The notes: a model not told the origin generated them from the sequence alone. Positions 1-9,954 are shown, counted from the stretch's first letter. The stretch: 64,000 nt of DNA from Flagellimonas oceani (GCF_011068285.1 NZ_CP049616.1:4236001-4300000), one strand, 5' to 3'. A program made the numbers and translations.

Positions 1-220
1 TACTGGCCACCGTACCGGGAGCATTGATCTCTGCTTCCATGTGTATGTCGGAGCCTTTGTAGGCCACTTGTTCTGTGGAGTGGTCGCTTCCCTCTCCAAA
101 TTCAAAGTTGGAAATTTCCGGAGCTGCTATGGCATCGCCGCCATTGTCGTCGCTGCTACAAGAATGTAGGGCAAATGCTCCCAATGCAATAATTGCTAAA
201 GATTTAAAATTAGTTTTCAT
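1..220 (-). CDS. DUF4625-type lipoprotein, 3' part off the window
   Basis: Only the first 73 codons are present; the gene runs off the left edge. The ATG at 220 starts a lipoprotein signal peptide whose lipobox ends LHSC, and the Cys is followed by SSDD, an acidic stretch typical of Bacteroidota lipoproteins shown on the cell surface. The next residues (PEISNFEFGEGSDH, then KGSDIHMEAEI) match the start of the DUF4625 family, whose function is unknown and which often sits beside TonB-dependent receptors. It lies 39 bp downstream of the receptor gene on the same strand, so it is probably an accessory lipoprotein of that transporter. The family call rests on memory of the motif. Confidence 0.6.
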   Translation of the reverse strand, partial: MKTNFKSLAIIALGAFALHSCSSDDNGGDAIAAPEISNFEFGEGSDHSTEQVAYKGSDIHMEAEINAPGTVAS

Positions 221-259
221 GTTGTTTCTGTTTTTGGTGTTAAAATTCATTTGTATTGT

Positions 260-2629
260 TTAAAAGGGTACGGTCATCGATATGGATAAATTCCTGCCAG
301 GTTCAGGAACATCGATGAGCCTATAAAAACTGGTATGATCGTAGTATTCGGTATTGAATACGTTGTTTAGTTTGATGCGCAACTGCGCTGGTTTTCCATT
401 GCCAAAGAGTTGGATTTTTGTGTTGGCCGAGATGTTCAGTGCTTGGTATCCATCGGTAACCTCTTCGGGAGGGACAATATCATTTTGGGCGGCTGTTATC
501 CTAAGGTCGGCCGTTAGCTGCGGTGATTGCATAAATGCGATATCCTTAAATTGATAGCTGGCCGAGAACAGCCCTGAAAGCGGTGGCGAAAAGGGAATGG
601 TAAAATCCTTTTTGGGCCCGCTGGTCTGTCGGGAATACACATACTCGGCAGAGGCATCCAACCGCAGGGCCGTTGTTACGTTCACCCCGGCACGAGCCTC
701 ACCACCGAACCGGAACACCTTGCTTTGGGTATATTCATAAATTTGAAGGGTCTCGTAGTAGCTGGAGGTTGGGTTTAGATAAATAAAATTCTCAAAGAAA
801 TTCACGAATGGACTGATTCCAATGTTGAATTTTGATGTGGAATGATCGATATCGACATCCAATTGGTAGGATTGTTCTGGATCAAGATCGATATTTCCCC
901 TTTCGTACCGGTACATATGGTAGTTTACCCCGTCCGAAGCAAGCTCGTTGGCCAGTGGCATTCTAAAGCTCTTGCCAAGATTTATTTTAAATGTGGTGTT
1001 TTGATGGATATAGCTCAATCCCAAGGAACCGCTCAAGTTCCCAAATTCAAGACTTTTGTTCTGTGAGCGTTGCAAGTACACATAAGATGTCGAACCATCG
1101 GGATTATTTATAGGTGTTTGGAACCAATCAAAGTGGGACTTGGTTTCCATAAGGCCTGCATCGTACCGTAGCCCTCCTTGAAGGTGGAAATTCTCGTTTA
1201 TCTTAAAATGATCGTAAATAAAAGCGCCCGCGGAGTATCTGTTGTATGCTGGGATCAGGAAACCCCATCCTCCAATATTGTTGTTCTGTAGCTCGGTGTT
1301 TATACCAAATACGAAATCGTGTCCATTATTTGGGCTGTAAGTATCCTTTAAATTGAGGGAGTACGTGTTTTTTGTAAAAATCCGTTCCCTGCTATTGGGA
1401 GGTGTGGGCATATAACCGTGTGGCACGGGCTCCGAATTTTCGTCCCGTTGGTTGTTTTGGTAGCCCAGGTCCAGTTCCAAGGTATGTGGACCCAAATAAA
1501 AAGTAGTATTGTTGGTGACCTTAAAGTGATTAACACTGTGGTACGGAAGATCTACATCCCTGTTGGAACTGTCATAGTCAATACTAGAGGACCTAACTTC
1601 CAGTCCATGCGCATTGGCAAAAAATCCATTTTTGGCGTTTACATTACTGAAAAATGTCTCGGATTTTATGTTTTCCGTGACAAAGCCAAGGCTGAAACTG
1701 GCATTGAATTCCTCGCCCGCTGTGTTTCTGAGGTTGTTTTCGTGAAGCTCAAAAATGTAGTTCTCATAATTTATCCTGTCCGTAGGAACCTTGTAATCGG
1801 CGTAGTCCCTATAGGTTAAACGTCCTCTGTAAAACCACTTTTCCTTTCTCCCCTGCACTCCGGCAGAGACGCCAAAGAGATCGTTGTTGGTCTCTCCCAG
1901 TAGATTGACCTCTCCGCCAAAGGAATTGGGCAATGGAACTTTGGAGGGTTGAATGTCCACAACACCTGCAATGGCGTCCGAGCCATAAACAAGTGAGGCC
2001 GGACCTTTTATGATCTGTATGTTGTCTATACCGTACTGGTCTATTTCAAGGCCATGATCATTGCCCCATTGCTGAGCTTCGTGCTTGATTCCGTTCTGTA
2101 CGACGCTCACCCTGTTAAAGCCCAAACCACGTATTACAGGTTTGGATTGCCCCGACCCAATGGTGATGGTACTTACCCCTGGGATTTTTTTCAAGGTCTG
2201 CATCAAACTGTTTTCCCGATTTTTTTCCAAGAATTCCTGGTCCACGCCAACGGTTATGGTGGATAGTTCTTGTGCTTTCCGTTTTTCAGTTTTTCCGAGC
2301 AGTTCTACGCCATCTAAATTGGTGATGGATTCCTTCAGCCTGACAACAAGGTTCTCTACATCCTCTTGGACTTCCACGGTAAAATGTTCTTCGGCATAAC
2401 CTATGTGTGTAATTTCAAAGCGGTATGTCCCTTTGGGGACATTGTTTATGGTGAACGCGCCACTATCCGTAGAAATCGCATATAGATTTTTTCCGATTAT
2501 GTTTACTCCTGTTATGGGTTTCGAAGTTTTGGCATCTACTACCATACCTTTTATTGTATGTTCTGCTTGTGCGGATACTTGAATACACAGACTGGTGAAC
2601 AGCCATGTGATTAGCAATTTTTTGATCAT
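260..2629 (-). CDS. TonB-dependent outer-membrane receptor
   Basis: An outer-membrane gated channel of 789 residues powered by TonB/ExbBD. I start it at the ATG at 2629, which gives a clean signal peptide (MIKKLLITWLF to VSAQ); an upstream ATG at 2674 would add 15 polar residues. A CarboxypepD_reg-like beta-sandwich covers about residues 24-90. The plug domain follows (about 110-220, with KKIPGVSTI and GPASLVYGSDAIAG), then a long beta-barrel ending in the aromatic residue of TVPF. It lies between a His-rich small membrane protein and a DUF4625 lipoprotein. I infer metal (zinc, copper or iron) uptake from that neighbour, but no substrate-defining motif is visible and other small ligands are possible. 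Confidence 0.85.
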   Translation of the reverse strand: MIKKLLITWLFTSLCIQVSAQAEHTIKGMVVDAKTSKPITGVNIIGKNLYAISTDSGAFTINNVPKGTYRFEITHIGYAEEHFTVEVQEDVENLVVRLKESITNLDGVELLGKTEKRKAQELSTITVGVDQEFLEKNRENSLMQTLKKIPGVSTITIGSGQSKPVIRGLGFNRVSVVQNGIKHEAQQWGNDHGLEIDQYGIDNIQIIKGPASLVYGSDAIAGVVDIQPSKVPLPNSFGGEVNLLGETNNDLFGVSAGVQGRKEKWFYRGRLTYRDYADYKVPTDRINYENYIFELHENNLRNTAGEEFNASFSLGFVTENIKSETFFSNVNAKNGFFANAHGLEVRSSSIDYDSSNRDVDLPYHSVNHFKVTNNTTFYLGPHTLELDLGYQNNQRDENSEPVPHGYMPTPPNSRERIFTKNTYSLNLKDTYSPNNGHDFVFGINTELQNNNIGGWGFLIPAYNRYSAGAFIYDHFKINENFHLQGGLRYDAGLMETKSHFDWFQTPINNPDGSTSYVYLQRSQNKSLEFGNLSGSLGLSYIHQNTTFKINLGKSFRMPLANELASDGVNYHMYRYERGNIDLDPEQSYQLDVDIDHSTSKFNIGISPFVNFFENFIYLNPTSSYYETLQIYEYTQSKVFRFGGEARAGVNVTTALRLDASAEYVYSRQTSGPKKDFTIPFSPPLSGLFSASYQFKDIAFMQSPQLTADLRITAAQNDIVPPEEVTDGYQALNISANTKIQLFGNGKPAQLRIKLNNVFNTEYYDHTSFYRLIDVPEPGRNLSISMTVPF

Positions 2630-2827
2630 TTTAATACTGTGGAGTTTTCGAATAGCTTCCTGCCTGTGAAGCATAGCGGTCAGTGCCCATTTGATTTTAT
2701 GCGGAAAAGCACATGTGTTTGAGCGGTCACATGCTTACTATGATCAGTAAACATGAAAGATGCCGTAACAAGCATTGCCTATTCTTGGTGCGGTACCAAG
2801 AATGTTTTTCCAAATAAAAATGGGGAA

Positions 2828-3136
2828 TTAAATATGGGGTGGTGGCCGGGAAAAGAGAAAGCTTGTGCCAAGCGTTCCCGAAACCTGAAAATGATATACG
2901 GAAGCAATATCATTTTTTGCGACAAATTCAACGTGTTCTGAAACAGGTTCAATTACGTTGTCCAATACTATCGGTACATGTATGTCGGATGCGATATTAT
3001 GGCATACCGCACAATGGTCCAGATAATCCTCTTGATGGTCGTCGTGGGAAAGCACATGAACGCCCATAAGCTTAGTTGCCAAGAAAAGGGCAAGCAGTGC
3101 GTAGGTAATGCTATTTATAAGACGACTGTTTTTCAT
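2828..3136 (-). CDS. Small His/Cys-containing membrane-anchored protein
   Basis: A 102-residue protein starting at the ATG at 3136; a TTG one codon upstream is less likely. One hydrophobic segment covers about residues 7-24 (INSITYALLALFLATKL). It is followed by a potential metal-binding patch, HVLSHDDHQEDY and DHCAVCHN, with several His, two Cys in CxxC spacing and many acidic residues. The rest is an unremarkable exported domain. It is the first gene of a likely three-gene minus-strand operon with the TonB receptor and DUF4625 lipoprotein, about 200 bp upstream of the receptor. I recognise no named family; similar short His-rich exported proteins accompany metal-uptake receptors in Bacteroidota. 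The role as metal-binding accessory or sensor is inference. Confidence 0.55.
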   Translation of the reverse strand: MKNSRLINSITYALLALFLATKLMGVHVLSHDDHQEDYLDHCAVCHNIASDIHVPIVLDNVIEPVSEHVEFVAKNDIASVYHFQVSGTLGTSFLFSRPPPHI

Positions 3137-3449
3137 CAAGCCACAAATTTATTAAAAAACATTGTTATGCAAGGGTAATTTCTCCAATGTCCATATTTTT
3201 TAGCATTTCCTTAATAGCTGATGATAATTTTGTCAATTGTGAAAGCGTATACATAGATTCAATAAAGTTGGCAATTGAAGAGTCGTAGTTCTTTTTTGGT
3301 TTATAATTAAAGTCGGATGTTTTTTCCATCATCAAAGTACCATTTCACAACAAAACCATCTTGGCATACAACATAACTTCTTCAATCTACCCCGTTCTTG
3401 ATAAGTTTGGGTATGCCTTACTACGTAAGGAAACCTCATCATCCAAACT
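3137..3449. other. Intergenic region with divergent promoters
   Basis: This 313-bp AT-rich gap separates the minus-strand TonB operon from the plus-strand DUF11 gene, so both promoters should lie here. I see no gene, terminator or strong repeat. The only recognisable signal is a Bacteroidota -7-like box at 3402-3409, listed separately. Confidence 0.5.
3402..3409 (+). promoter_or_regulatory. Candidate Bacteroidota -7 box (TAnnTTTG)
   Basis: TAAGTTTG matches the Bacteroidota housekeeping -7 consensus TAnnTTTG and lies about 40 bp upstream of the ATG at 3450, a plausible spacing for a short leader. The matching -33 TTG element is weak. Confidence 0.35.
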
Positions 3450-6400
3450 ATGAACAAACCTCAATCCTCCCTAATTTTTAGGTGCTTTTCAGTGTTGATT
3501 TTTCTTGGTATTGCTTCACTACAAGTAGGATACGCGCAGGATTGTACAGTGGATGCCGGTCCGGACCAGACCGTATCGCAGGTCAATGCCGTTTTTATGG
3601 ATGCCAATGTGCCAGCTGCAGGAGGTTCGGGTATTTGGACACGTCTTTCGGGCCCCCCCACAGTAACCATTGATGAAGTGAACAATCCCCAAACCCAATT
3701 ATTGGATTTGGTGCCGGGGGATTACATCTTTGAATGGACCGTTTCGGGGCCCAGCTGTGATGCCGCTTCGGATTTAGTTGGAATTACCGTACAGGGCATA
3801 GACCTGGAAATGGATATTGTGGCCAGCAATACTCAACCCGATATTGGCGAAGTGGTCACTTTTACCGTAAACATGAGCAATTTTGGGGATGTGGATGCCA
3901 CCAATGTGGTCGTGGAATATTTTGTGCCTTCGGGCTATACGAATATTACCGCAATCGATAATTCAGGTTCCGTTGATGGCTCACAAAAAATAACTTGGTT
4001 TGGTTTTGATGTGCCGGTGGGAGCTAACACGGTTGCTTTGAACTTCAATGCCACCGTACTGACACCAACAGGGACCACAGGAGAATATACCCATACAGCT
4101 GAAGTTATATTTGCAGGTCAAATTGATGGGGATAGCCCGCCGAACAACGATGACGGTGACCAGAGCGAAGATGATGAGGACAATATTGATGCCGCTCCCG
4201 TTCAGGCGGATTTATCATTGGGCAAGTCCGTGGTCGGTGGCAATTTGTCCCCTTATGTAGGCTCACAGATCAGTTTTGAAATATCCGTTTCCAATAATGG
4301 ACCACACGATGCGACCAATGTACAAGTGGAAGATCAGTTACAATCTGGGTTCACCTTTGATTCTTATTCGGCAACATCGGGAACCTACGACCCCAATACA
4401 GGTATTTGGCAAGTGGGGACCGTGGGCAGTGCAGCTACGGAGACACTTACCATTGTAGTCGATATAAATGCTTCGGGGAATTATACCAATACAGCACAAA
4501 TAATCGCGTCGGATGCTTTTGATATCGATTCAACACCCAACAACAATGTTCCGGCCGAGGACGATCAAAACGAAATTATTCTGACACCTGAGCCGGTAAT
4601 TGACCTATCATTGACAAAAACCATTGATAAATCACCGCCGTTGGTGAGTGATAACGTTAGGTTTACTCTAACTGTGACGAACGACGGCCCCAGTGAAGCG
4701 ACCGCTGTACAGGTAACGGATTTATTGCCCTCAGGCTATACCTATATATCCGACGATGGTGGTGGTGCTTACGATGAAGTTACCGGAATTTGGGACGTTG
4801 GTTCGATTACAAGCAGTGACTCGGCCAGTTTAAGTATTCTTTGTAATGTAAACGCTTCGGGAGATTATGATAATGTGGCAGAAATCACGGGTCATGATCA
4901 AACAGATATAGACTCGACCCCCAACAATAATATCCCAGGCGAAGACGACCAAGATGCCGTATCGGTGGTACCGGAACCATTGGTGGATATATCTGTTGCC
5001 AAAGTGGTGGATCAGATTATCCCAGAAGTAGGAGAGGAGATACTTTTTACGGTTACGGTGCAAAATGATGGACCGAGTGATGCTACCAATATTGTGGTCA
5101 CCGATGTTTTGGCATCCGGGTATCGATTGGTGAGCTCCAATCCGTCCGTGGGCAGCTACAATGCAACAAACGGCTCTTGGGTCGTAGGAAATTTGGCCAA
5201 TGGAGCTTCCGAAACTTTGGAAATTACAGTAGAAGTATTGCCAACTGGAAATTATATCAACACAGCCGAACTGACGAATGTTGCGGAGATGGATGTAGAT
5301 TCCAGCCCCAACAACAATAACGAACTGGAAGATGATCAGGAGACCGTGGAACCCATTGTAATTCCAGTGGCCGATTTGCTGTTGCAGAAATCAGTGAATG
5401 TATTGAGTCCGTATGTAGGGCAAGATGTGATTTTTACCATCAACATTACCAATTTGGGCCCAAGTGATGCTACGGGGGTCGCTGTAATGGATGTATTGCC
5501 CGACGGATATACCTATGTTTCCCATGGAACCACGGCGGGAATCTATAACGAGGGTTCAGGCATGTGGAATTTGAACGGTACCGTGGAAGATACCAGTACA
5601 GAGACCCTCACTATTTTGGCCACGGTGAACAACTCTGGGGATTATTTCAATGTGACGGAAGTTTTTTCTTCCGATCAGTACGACCCGAATTCCATCCCCA
5701 ACAACAATAGCATTTTTGAGAACGATCAAGACAATGCCGGGACCACTCCCGTTCCTTCGGCAGATTTAAACCTGGAGGTCCGTGTGGATCGCCCAACTCC
5801 CGATGTGGGAACAGAAGTTGTTTTTACCATCACTTTGACCAATGAAGGGCCAAGTGATGCCATCGGTATTATCGTTGAAAATACCTTGCCAGACGGGTTT
5901 ACTTACATTTCCGATGATTCAGGAGGCTTGTTTAGTGCATCAAATGGAATTTGGAACGTGGGCAGTTTGGCCTTGGAATCGCAACTGGAGCTTCAAATTG
6001 TTGCCGAGGTAAATCCTTCTGGGGATTATACGGTAGGTCCTGAGGTCATAAACGCTATTTTTTTCGATATTGATTCCACGCCCGGAAACCATATGCTTTC
6101 AGAAGATGATCAGGATGAACAGACGGTCGCGCCAAGACATGTCGTCGATATTTCGGTTTCAAAAACCGTCAACGATATGAATCCCGAGGTAGGGGATGAG
6201 ATAGTTTTTACCATAGCGGTACGTAACGATGGCCCCAACAACGCATCAGGATTAATTGTTGAGGATGAGTTGGAAAGCGGTTATCAATTTGTTTCGGCAA
6301 CCACATCAGCTGGAGTTTATGATCAAATTGCCGGCACTTGGGATTTACCGGATTTGGCAAATGCGACCACAGCAACTTTGGAGGTAAGGGCAAGAGTGCT

Positions 6401-7595
6401 TTCGAGTGGAGAGTATAAGAATACGGCCGAACTTATTGCCTCGGATATTTACGACCCAGATTCTGCTCCCAACAACAATTTGGGGTCCGAGGACGATCAA
6501 TCCACCGTGATACCCGTTCCCGGAGGCCTGAGTGATTTGTCGCTTTCCAAAACTGTGGATAATGAAAACCCCAATGTAGGCGATGTGGTCCGCTTTGTGT
6601 TAAGCCTTACCAACAGTGGTCCATCCGATGCAAGAGATGTAATGGTGACAGATATGTTGCCATCCGGCTATACCTACCAATCGCACACCTCGACCGCTGG
6701 GGTGTACGATGTGGCTTCCGGAATTTGGAACGTGAACCGAACCATTCTGGATCAGGATACGGAAAGTTTGGAGATTTTGGCCGTGGTCAATGCGCCAACA
6801 GGTGAGGAAAATGAGTATGTGAACGAGGCTTTTGTTTCCTCAAGTTTATATCTCGACCCTGATAGCGACCCATCAACGGGCTTTGGGGATGATGATTTTG
6901 CTGATGGTATTTCGGATGATGACGAAGCAACCGCCTTTGTGGTGCCCCAAACCGTAGATTTGTCCATCTCAAAAAGTGTTGATGATACCATGCCCAATAT
7001 TGGGGATGAGGTTGTTTTTGAAATAACGGTGACCAATCAAGGTGTTGATGAGGCTACCCATGTGGGCATACAGGAAGAACTGCCTTTGGGCTATCAATAT
7101 ATCAGTTCGGAAACTACCGTAGGAAATTACGATTCCGAATCTTCGTTTTGGGAAATTGAGTCGCTTCCAGTTTCCCAAACCGCAATACTACGGCTTACCG
7201 TTAAGGTGGTTGATATTGATGATTATGTGAACAGGGCAAGTTTGGCCTACGTGGATCAATGGGATGTAGATGAAAGTAATAATTCCTCCGAAGCGTTCGT
7301 AGACCCAAGTTGTCTAGTGGTCTACAACGAGTTTTCTCCCAATGGAGATGGGGTCAACGATTATTTTAAGATTGATTGCCTAGGTCGTTATCCAAACAAT
7401 ACACTTCAAGTATATAACCGATGGGGGAATATTGTGTACCAGACAAAATCTTATAAAAACGATTGGGACGGCACCCCCAATGGACGTGCCATGGTTCAAC
7501 CTGAAGACCAGTTGCCCGTGGGCACCTACTACTATGTGTTGGATTTGGGCGATGGCTCGGAACCACGAACGGATTGGTTGTATTTAAACAGATAA
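3450..7595 (+). CDS. DUF11-repeat surface protein with T9SS type B sorting domain
   Basis: A very large secreted protein of 1381 residues. The signal peptide ends GYAQD (about residue 30). A PKD-like segment follows (DAGPDQTVS, about 35-115), then nine diverged DUF11 repeats of about 120 residues, each opening like DLSLTKT and containing a core such as FTVTVQNDGPSDATN. The repeats are joined by acidic linkers of the form DSTPNNN..EDDQ that look able to bind calcium. The last 90 residues (EFSPNGDGVNDYF, YNRWGNIVYQ, WDGTPNG, PVGTYYYVLDLGDG) are the gliding-motility-associated C-terminal domain that targets cargo to the type IX secretion system. Two bases separate its stop from the PorP/SprF gene, the arrangement of SprB/SprF pairs. 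It is likely an adhesin or gliding surface filament; the ligand is unknown. Confidence 0.9.
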   Translation: MNKPQSSLIFRCFSVLIFLGIASLQVGYAQDCTVDAGPDQTVSQVNAVFMDANVPAAGGSGIWTRLSGPPTVTIDEVNNPQTQLLDLVPGDYIFEWTVSGPSCDAASDLVGITVQGIDLEMDIVASNTQPDIGEVVTFTVNMSNFGDVDATNVVVEYFVPSGYTNITAIDNSGSVDGSQKITWFGFDVPVGANTVALNFNATVLTPTGTTGEYTHTAEVIFAGQIDGDSPPNNDDGDQSEDDEDNIDAAPVQADLSLGKSVVGGNLSPYVGSQISFEISVSNNGPHDATNVQVEDQLQSGFTFDSYSATSGTYDPNTGIWQVGTVGSAATETLTIVVDINASGNYTNTAQIIASDAFDIDSTPNNNVPAEDDQNEIILTPEPVIDLSLTKTIDKSPPLVSDNVRFTLTVTNDGPSEATAVQVTDLLPSGYTYISDDGGGAYDEVTGIWDVGSITSSDSASLSILCNVNASGDYDNVAEITGHDQTDIDSTPNNNIPGEDDQDAVSVVPEPLVDISVAKVVDQIIPEVGEEILFTVTVQNDGPSDATNIVVTDVLASGYRLVSSNPSVGSYNATNGSWVVGNLANGASETLEITVEVLPTGNYINTAELTNVAEMDVDSSPNNNNELEDDQETVEPIVIPVADLLLQKSVNVLSPYVGQDVIFTINITNLGPSDATGVAVMDVLPDGYTYVSHGTTAGIYNEGSGMWNLNGTVEDTSTETLTILATVNNSGDYFNVTEVFSSDQYDPNSIPNNNSIFENDQDNAGTTPVPSADLNLEVRVDRPTPDVGTEVVFTITLTNEGPSDAIGIIVENTLPDGFTYISDDSGGLFSASNGIWNVGSLALESQLELQIVAEVNPSGDYTVGPEVINAIFFDIDSTPGNHMLSEDDQDEQTVAPRHVVDISVSKTVNDMNPEVGDEIVFTIAVRNDGPNNASGLIVEDELESGYQFVSATTSAGVYDQIAGTWDLPDLANATTATLEVRARVLSSGEYKNTAELIASDIYDPDSAPNNNLGSEDDQSTVIPVPGGLSDLSLSKTVDNENPNVGDVVRFVLSLTNSGPSDARDVMVTDMLPSGYTYQSHTSTAGVYDVASGIWNVNRTILDQDTESLEILAVVNAPTGEENEYVNEAFVSSSLYLDPDSDPSTGFGDDDFADGISDDDEATAFVVPQTVDLSISKSVDDTMPNIGDEVVFEITVTNQGVDEATHVGIQEELPLGYQYISSETTVGNYDSESSFWEIESLPVSQTAILRLTVKVVDIDDYVNRASLAYVDQWDVDESNNSSEAFVDPSCLVVYNEFSPNGDGVNDYFKIDCLGRYPNNTLQVYNRWGNIVYQTKSYKNDWDGTPNGRAMVQPEDQLPVGTYYYVLDLGDGSEPRTDWLYLNR

Positions 7596-7597
7596 AA

Positions 7598-8539
7598 ATG
7601 GAGTTGGTTTCATCAAAATATAAAATAAAGGGTTGTAGGTATATATGTATGTTGTTCCTTTCCCTATGCTCCATTTTTGGTTATGCGCAGCAGGATCCAC
7701 AGTTTACGCAATACATGTACAATACTATGAGCGTTAATCCTGCCTATGCGGGCAAAAATGGCCATTTAACGGCCTTGTTGTTGCACCGTTCGCAATGGGT
7801 AGGTGTAAATGGCGCACCCAATACGCAGGTGTTGGCCGTGGATATGCCTTTGGAAAACAAACTTGGGGCTGGGGGCATTATCTCCCGTGATGCATTGGGG
7901 CCTTCATCGGAAATATCGGTGGATGGAAACGTCTCGTACACCATTCAGTTGGATAGTGCCAATAGCAAATTATCCTTTGGGATGAAGCTCGGCGGTCGCA
8001 TTTTTGATGTGGACTTCTCCAAAGGACTTACGGAAGATACGGATGTGGCCTTTCAAAATAATATCAAGAGCAAGTTCTTCCCCACTATTGGGGCCGGACT
8101 TTATTATGATACGAAAAAGGGCTACCTGGGATTTGCCATACCCAATTTCTTTTCACAAAAGCATTATGATGGTGAGGAACAGGAAATCGCTGCGGAGCGT
8201 TTGCACTACTACTTTATTGGTGGAAAAGTGGTGGATTTGACGCCGGATGTGAAGCTTAAGCCGGCCTTCTTTGTGAAGTGGGTGCCTGGCGCTCCGATAA
8301 TAGCCGATTTATCGGTGAATGCAATGCTCAGGGAGACTTTCACTTTTGGATTGGCCTACCGCTGGGACGATTCGTTTTCCACTTTGTTGGGAATGCAGAT
8401 CAACCCGAATTTTAGTGCCGGCTATGCCTACGACCTCACAACTTCCAATTTGGCGAGTTATACGGGCGGGTCGCACGAATTGTTTGTACGGTACGAATTT
8501 AAATCTTCCCAAAAACAAAAGGAGGCGCCTACATTTTAG
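7598..8539 (+). CDS. PorP/SprF family outer-membrane protein
   Basis: A 313-residue outer-membrane beta-barrel of the PorP/SprF family, which in Flavobacteriia works with T9SS to secrete or attach the cognate SprB-like adhesin. I start it at the ATG at 7598, two bases after the stop of the DUF11 gene; a TTG at 7574 would overlap that gene. After a slightly long signal peptide ending GYAQQ comes the family hallmark DPQFTQYMYNTMSVNPAYAG, then the HRSQWVG and GAPNTQVL motifs. The end of the barrel contains SHELFVRYEF. The adjacent DUF11 protein is the obvious partner, with probable translational coupling. Confidence 0.92.
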   Translation: MELVSSKYKIKGCRYICMLFLSLCSIFGYAQQDPQFTQYMYNTMSVNPAYAGKNGHLTALLLHRSQWVGVNGAPNTQVLAVDMPLENKLGAGGIISRDALGPSSEISVDGNVSYTIQLDSANSKLSFGMKLGGRIFDVDFSKGLTEDTDVAFQNNIKSKFFPTIGAGLYYDTKKGYLGFAIPNFFSQKHYDGEEQEIAAERLHYYFIGGKVVDLTPDVKLKPAFFVKWVPGAPIIADLSVNAMLRETFTFGLAYRWDDSFSTLLGMQINPNFSAGYAYDLTTSNLASYTGGSHELFVRYEFKSSQKQKEAPTF

Positions 8540-8614
8540 ACCTGAATGGGAATGGCGGAAATAGTCGTTATCTTTAACTTTGAAACAGCAAAATGCTGCT
8601 AAAATTGATAAGCT

Positions 8615-9196
8615 ATGGAAAGGAATGAGCTGTATCCTGTTTTTTTGAAGGTAAACAACCTGAATGTACTTATAGTGGGAGGTGGAAATGTTGGGTTGGA
8701 AAAACTGACTTTTTTATTAAAATCGAGCCCCAATGCACAAGTGCAGATGGTTGCTCCGGAGTTTTTATCGGACACGTTGGAGCTGGCAGAAAAGCACAAT
8801 GTGGAAATTACAAAGGATGTTTATCAAGAAAAATATTTGGAAGGCAAGCACATGGTTGTGGCCTGCACGGACAAACCCGAAGTGAACGAGCAAGTGTACC
8901 ACGATTGTAGAAAGCTCAGCAAATTGGTAAATGTAGCGGATAATCCACCGTTTTGTGATTTTTATATGGGCGGTATCGTAACGAAGGGGAACGTAAAAGT
9001 TGCCATTTCCACCAACGGACAATCCCCGACAACGGCAAAAAGATTGCGTCAATTTTTTGAGGACGTGCTTCCTGAAAACATTGATGATCTGGTCAAGAAC
9101 TTGAACGAATACCGAAAAACCTTAAAGGGCGATTTTGAGCAAAAGGTCGAGGCCTTGAACGAGTTTACCAAAGGCTTGGTGAACAAAAAAGATTGA
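8615..9196 (+). CDS. Precorrin-2 dehydrogenase / siroheme synthase N-terminal-like protein
   Basis: A 193-residue NAD(P)-dependent enzyme of the CysG-N/Met8p family, which oxidises precorrin-2 to sirohydrochlorin and may insert iron to form siroheme for sulfite and nitrite reductases. The Rossmann motif VLIVGGGNVGLEKL is at about residues 18-31. The family segments VNVADNPPFCDFYMGGIV and VKVAISTNGQSPTTAKRLR follow, then a helical C-terminal dimerisation region. It is a stand-alone domain with no uroporphyrinogen methyltransferase fused or adjacent. It faces the LytTR regulator gene tail to tail with only five bases between stops, so the two transcripts must overlap. The family is clear; whether it also chelates iron is not. 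Confidence 0.85.
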   Translation: MERNELYPVFLKVNNLNVLIVGGGNVGLEKLTFLLKSSPNAQVQMVAPEFLSDTLELAEKHNVEITKDVYQEKYLEGKHMVVACTDKPEVNEQVYHDCRKLSKLVNVADNPPFCDFYMGGIVTKGNVKVAISTNGQSPTTAKRLRQFFEDVLPENIDDLVKNLNEYRKTLKGDFEQKVEALNEFTKGLVNKKD

Positions 9197-9201
9197 GCAG
9201 G

Positions 9202-9954
9202 TTATAAACGTTTCATCGCCTCTATCAAATCATCTCTTTTTCTTGGTGAAATATTCACCTGCATCTCGTTGCTCATGATAAGGTGGCCTCCATCCGATTT
9301 GACATATTTTTTCACCTTTTTCAAATTGATAAGGAAGCTATTGTGCACCCGCATAAAGTTGTGTTCGGAAAGGAGCATTTCATATTCCTTTAAGTGCTTG
9401 CTCACTAAAAAAATACTTTCATCCTCCAACATAAAACAAGTGTAAGAACCGTCCGCTTTGCAGGCCACTATGTCATCAATGGCAATAAACTCCATTCCGG
9501 CGGTGGTGGCCAAGCATATTTTTTCTGGGCGCACTTTTCCACGGGAAATGCTTTGCATCAATGTGTCCAGCTGCTCTCTATAAACATTGGTGTCCATACG
9601 GTTTCTCGCTTTTTCCACCGCTTGCTGGAGTTCGTCCAGGTCTATGGGTTTCAATAAATAATCCAAGGAACTGAATTTAATGGCCTTGATGGCATATTTT
9701 TCAAATGCAGTGGTGAAAACAACTTCAAAGTTCGGGTCTTTTATTTGGTTTAGAACATCGAACCCTACACCGGATTGTAGCTCTATATCCAAAAACACTA
9801 TGTCCGGACTGTATATGGAAAGAACTTTTACAGCCTCATCTACCGATCCTGCCATTGCAATGACTTGTACCTCCTTGCAAAATTCCTCCAACATGGATTT
9901 AAGGGTCTCCCTGCTGTGTTTCTCGTCTTCGATTATTACTGCTTTTAAAATCAT
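9202..9954 (-). CDS. LytTR-family two-component response regulator
   Basis: A 250-residue regulator. The receiver domain (about residues 3-120) has the acidic pocket EDE at 9-11, phospho-acceptor Asp56 in VFLDIE, Thr81 in FTTAF and Lys102 in LLKPID. A LytTR DNA-binding domain follows (about 145-250; CKADGSYTCF, MRVHNSFLINLKKV, VNISPRKRDDL). LytTR proteins bind direct repeats of a 9-bp element with about 12 bp between them. No histidine kinase is adjacent, so it is an orphan regulator here. The downstream surface genes carry tandem sequences fitting a LytTR site (10614-10684, 11537-11572, 19152-19206, 21622-21676, 21980-22036), which makes it the likely controller of adhesin, PorP and OmpA expression. 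That link is inferred from sequence alone. Confidence 0.92.
   Translation of the reverse strand: MILKAVIIEDEKHSRETLKSMLEEFCKEVQVIAMAGSVDEAVKVLSIYSPDIVFLDIELQSGVGFDVLNQIKDPNFEVVFTTAFEKYAIKAIKFSSLDYLLKPIDLDELQQAVEKARNRMDTNVYREQLDTLMQSISRGKVRPEKICLATTAGMEFIAIDDIVACKADGSYTCFMLEDESIFLVSKHLKEYEMLLSEHNFMRVHNSFLINLKKVKKYVKSDGGHLIMSNEMQVNISPRKRDDLIEAMKRL

Noticed and set aside
1418..1819. Plus-strand 133-codon frame inside the TonB receptor gene
   Set aside because: It is antisense to a well-supported receptor barrel and has no motif of its own.
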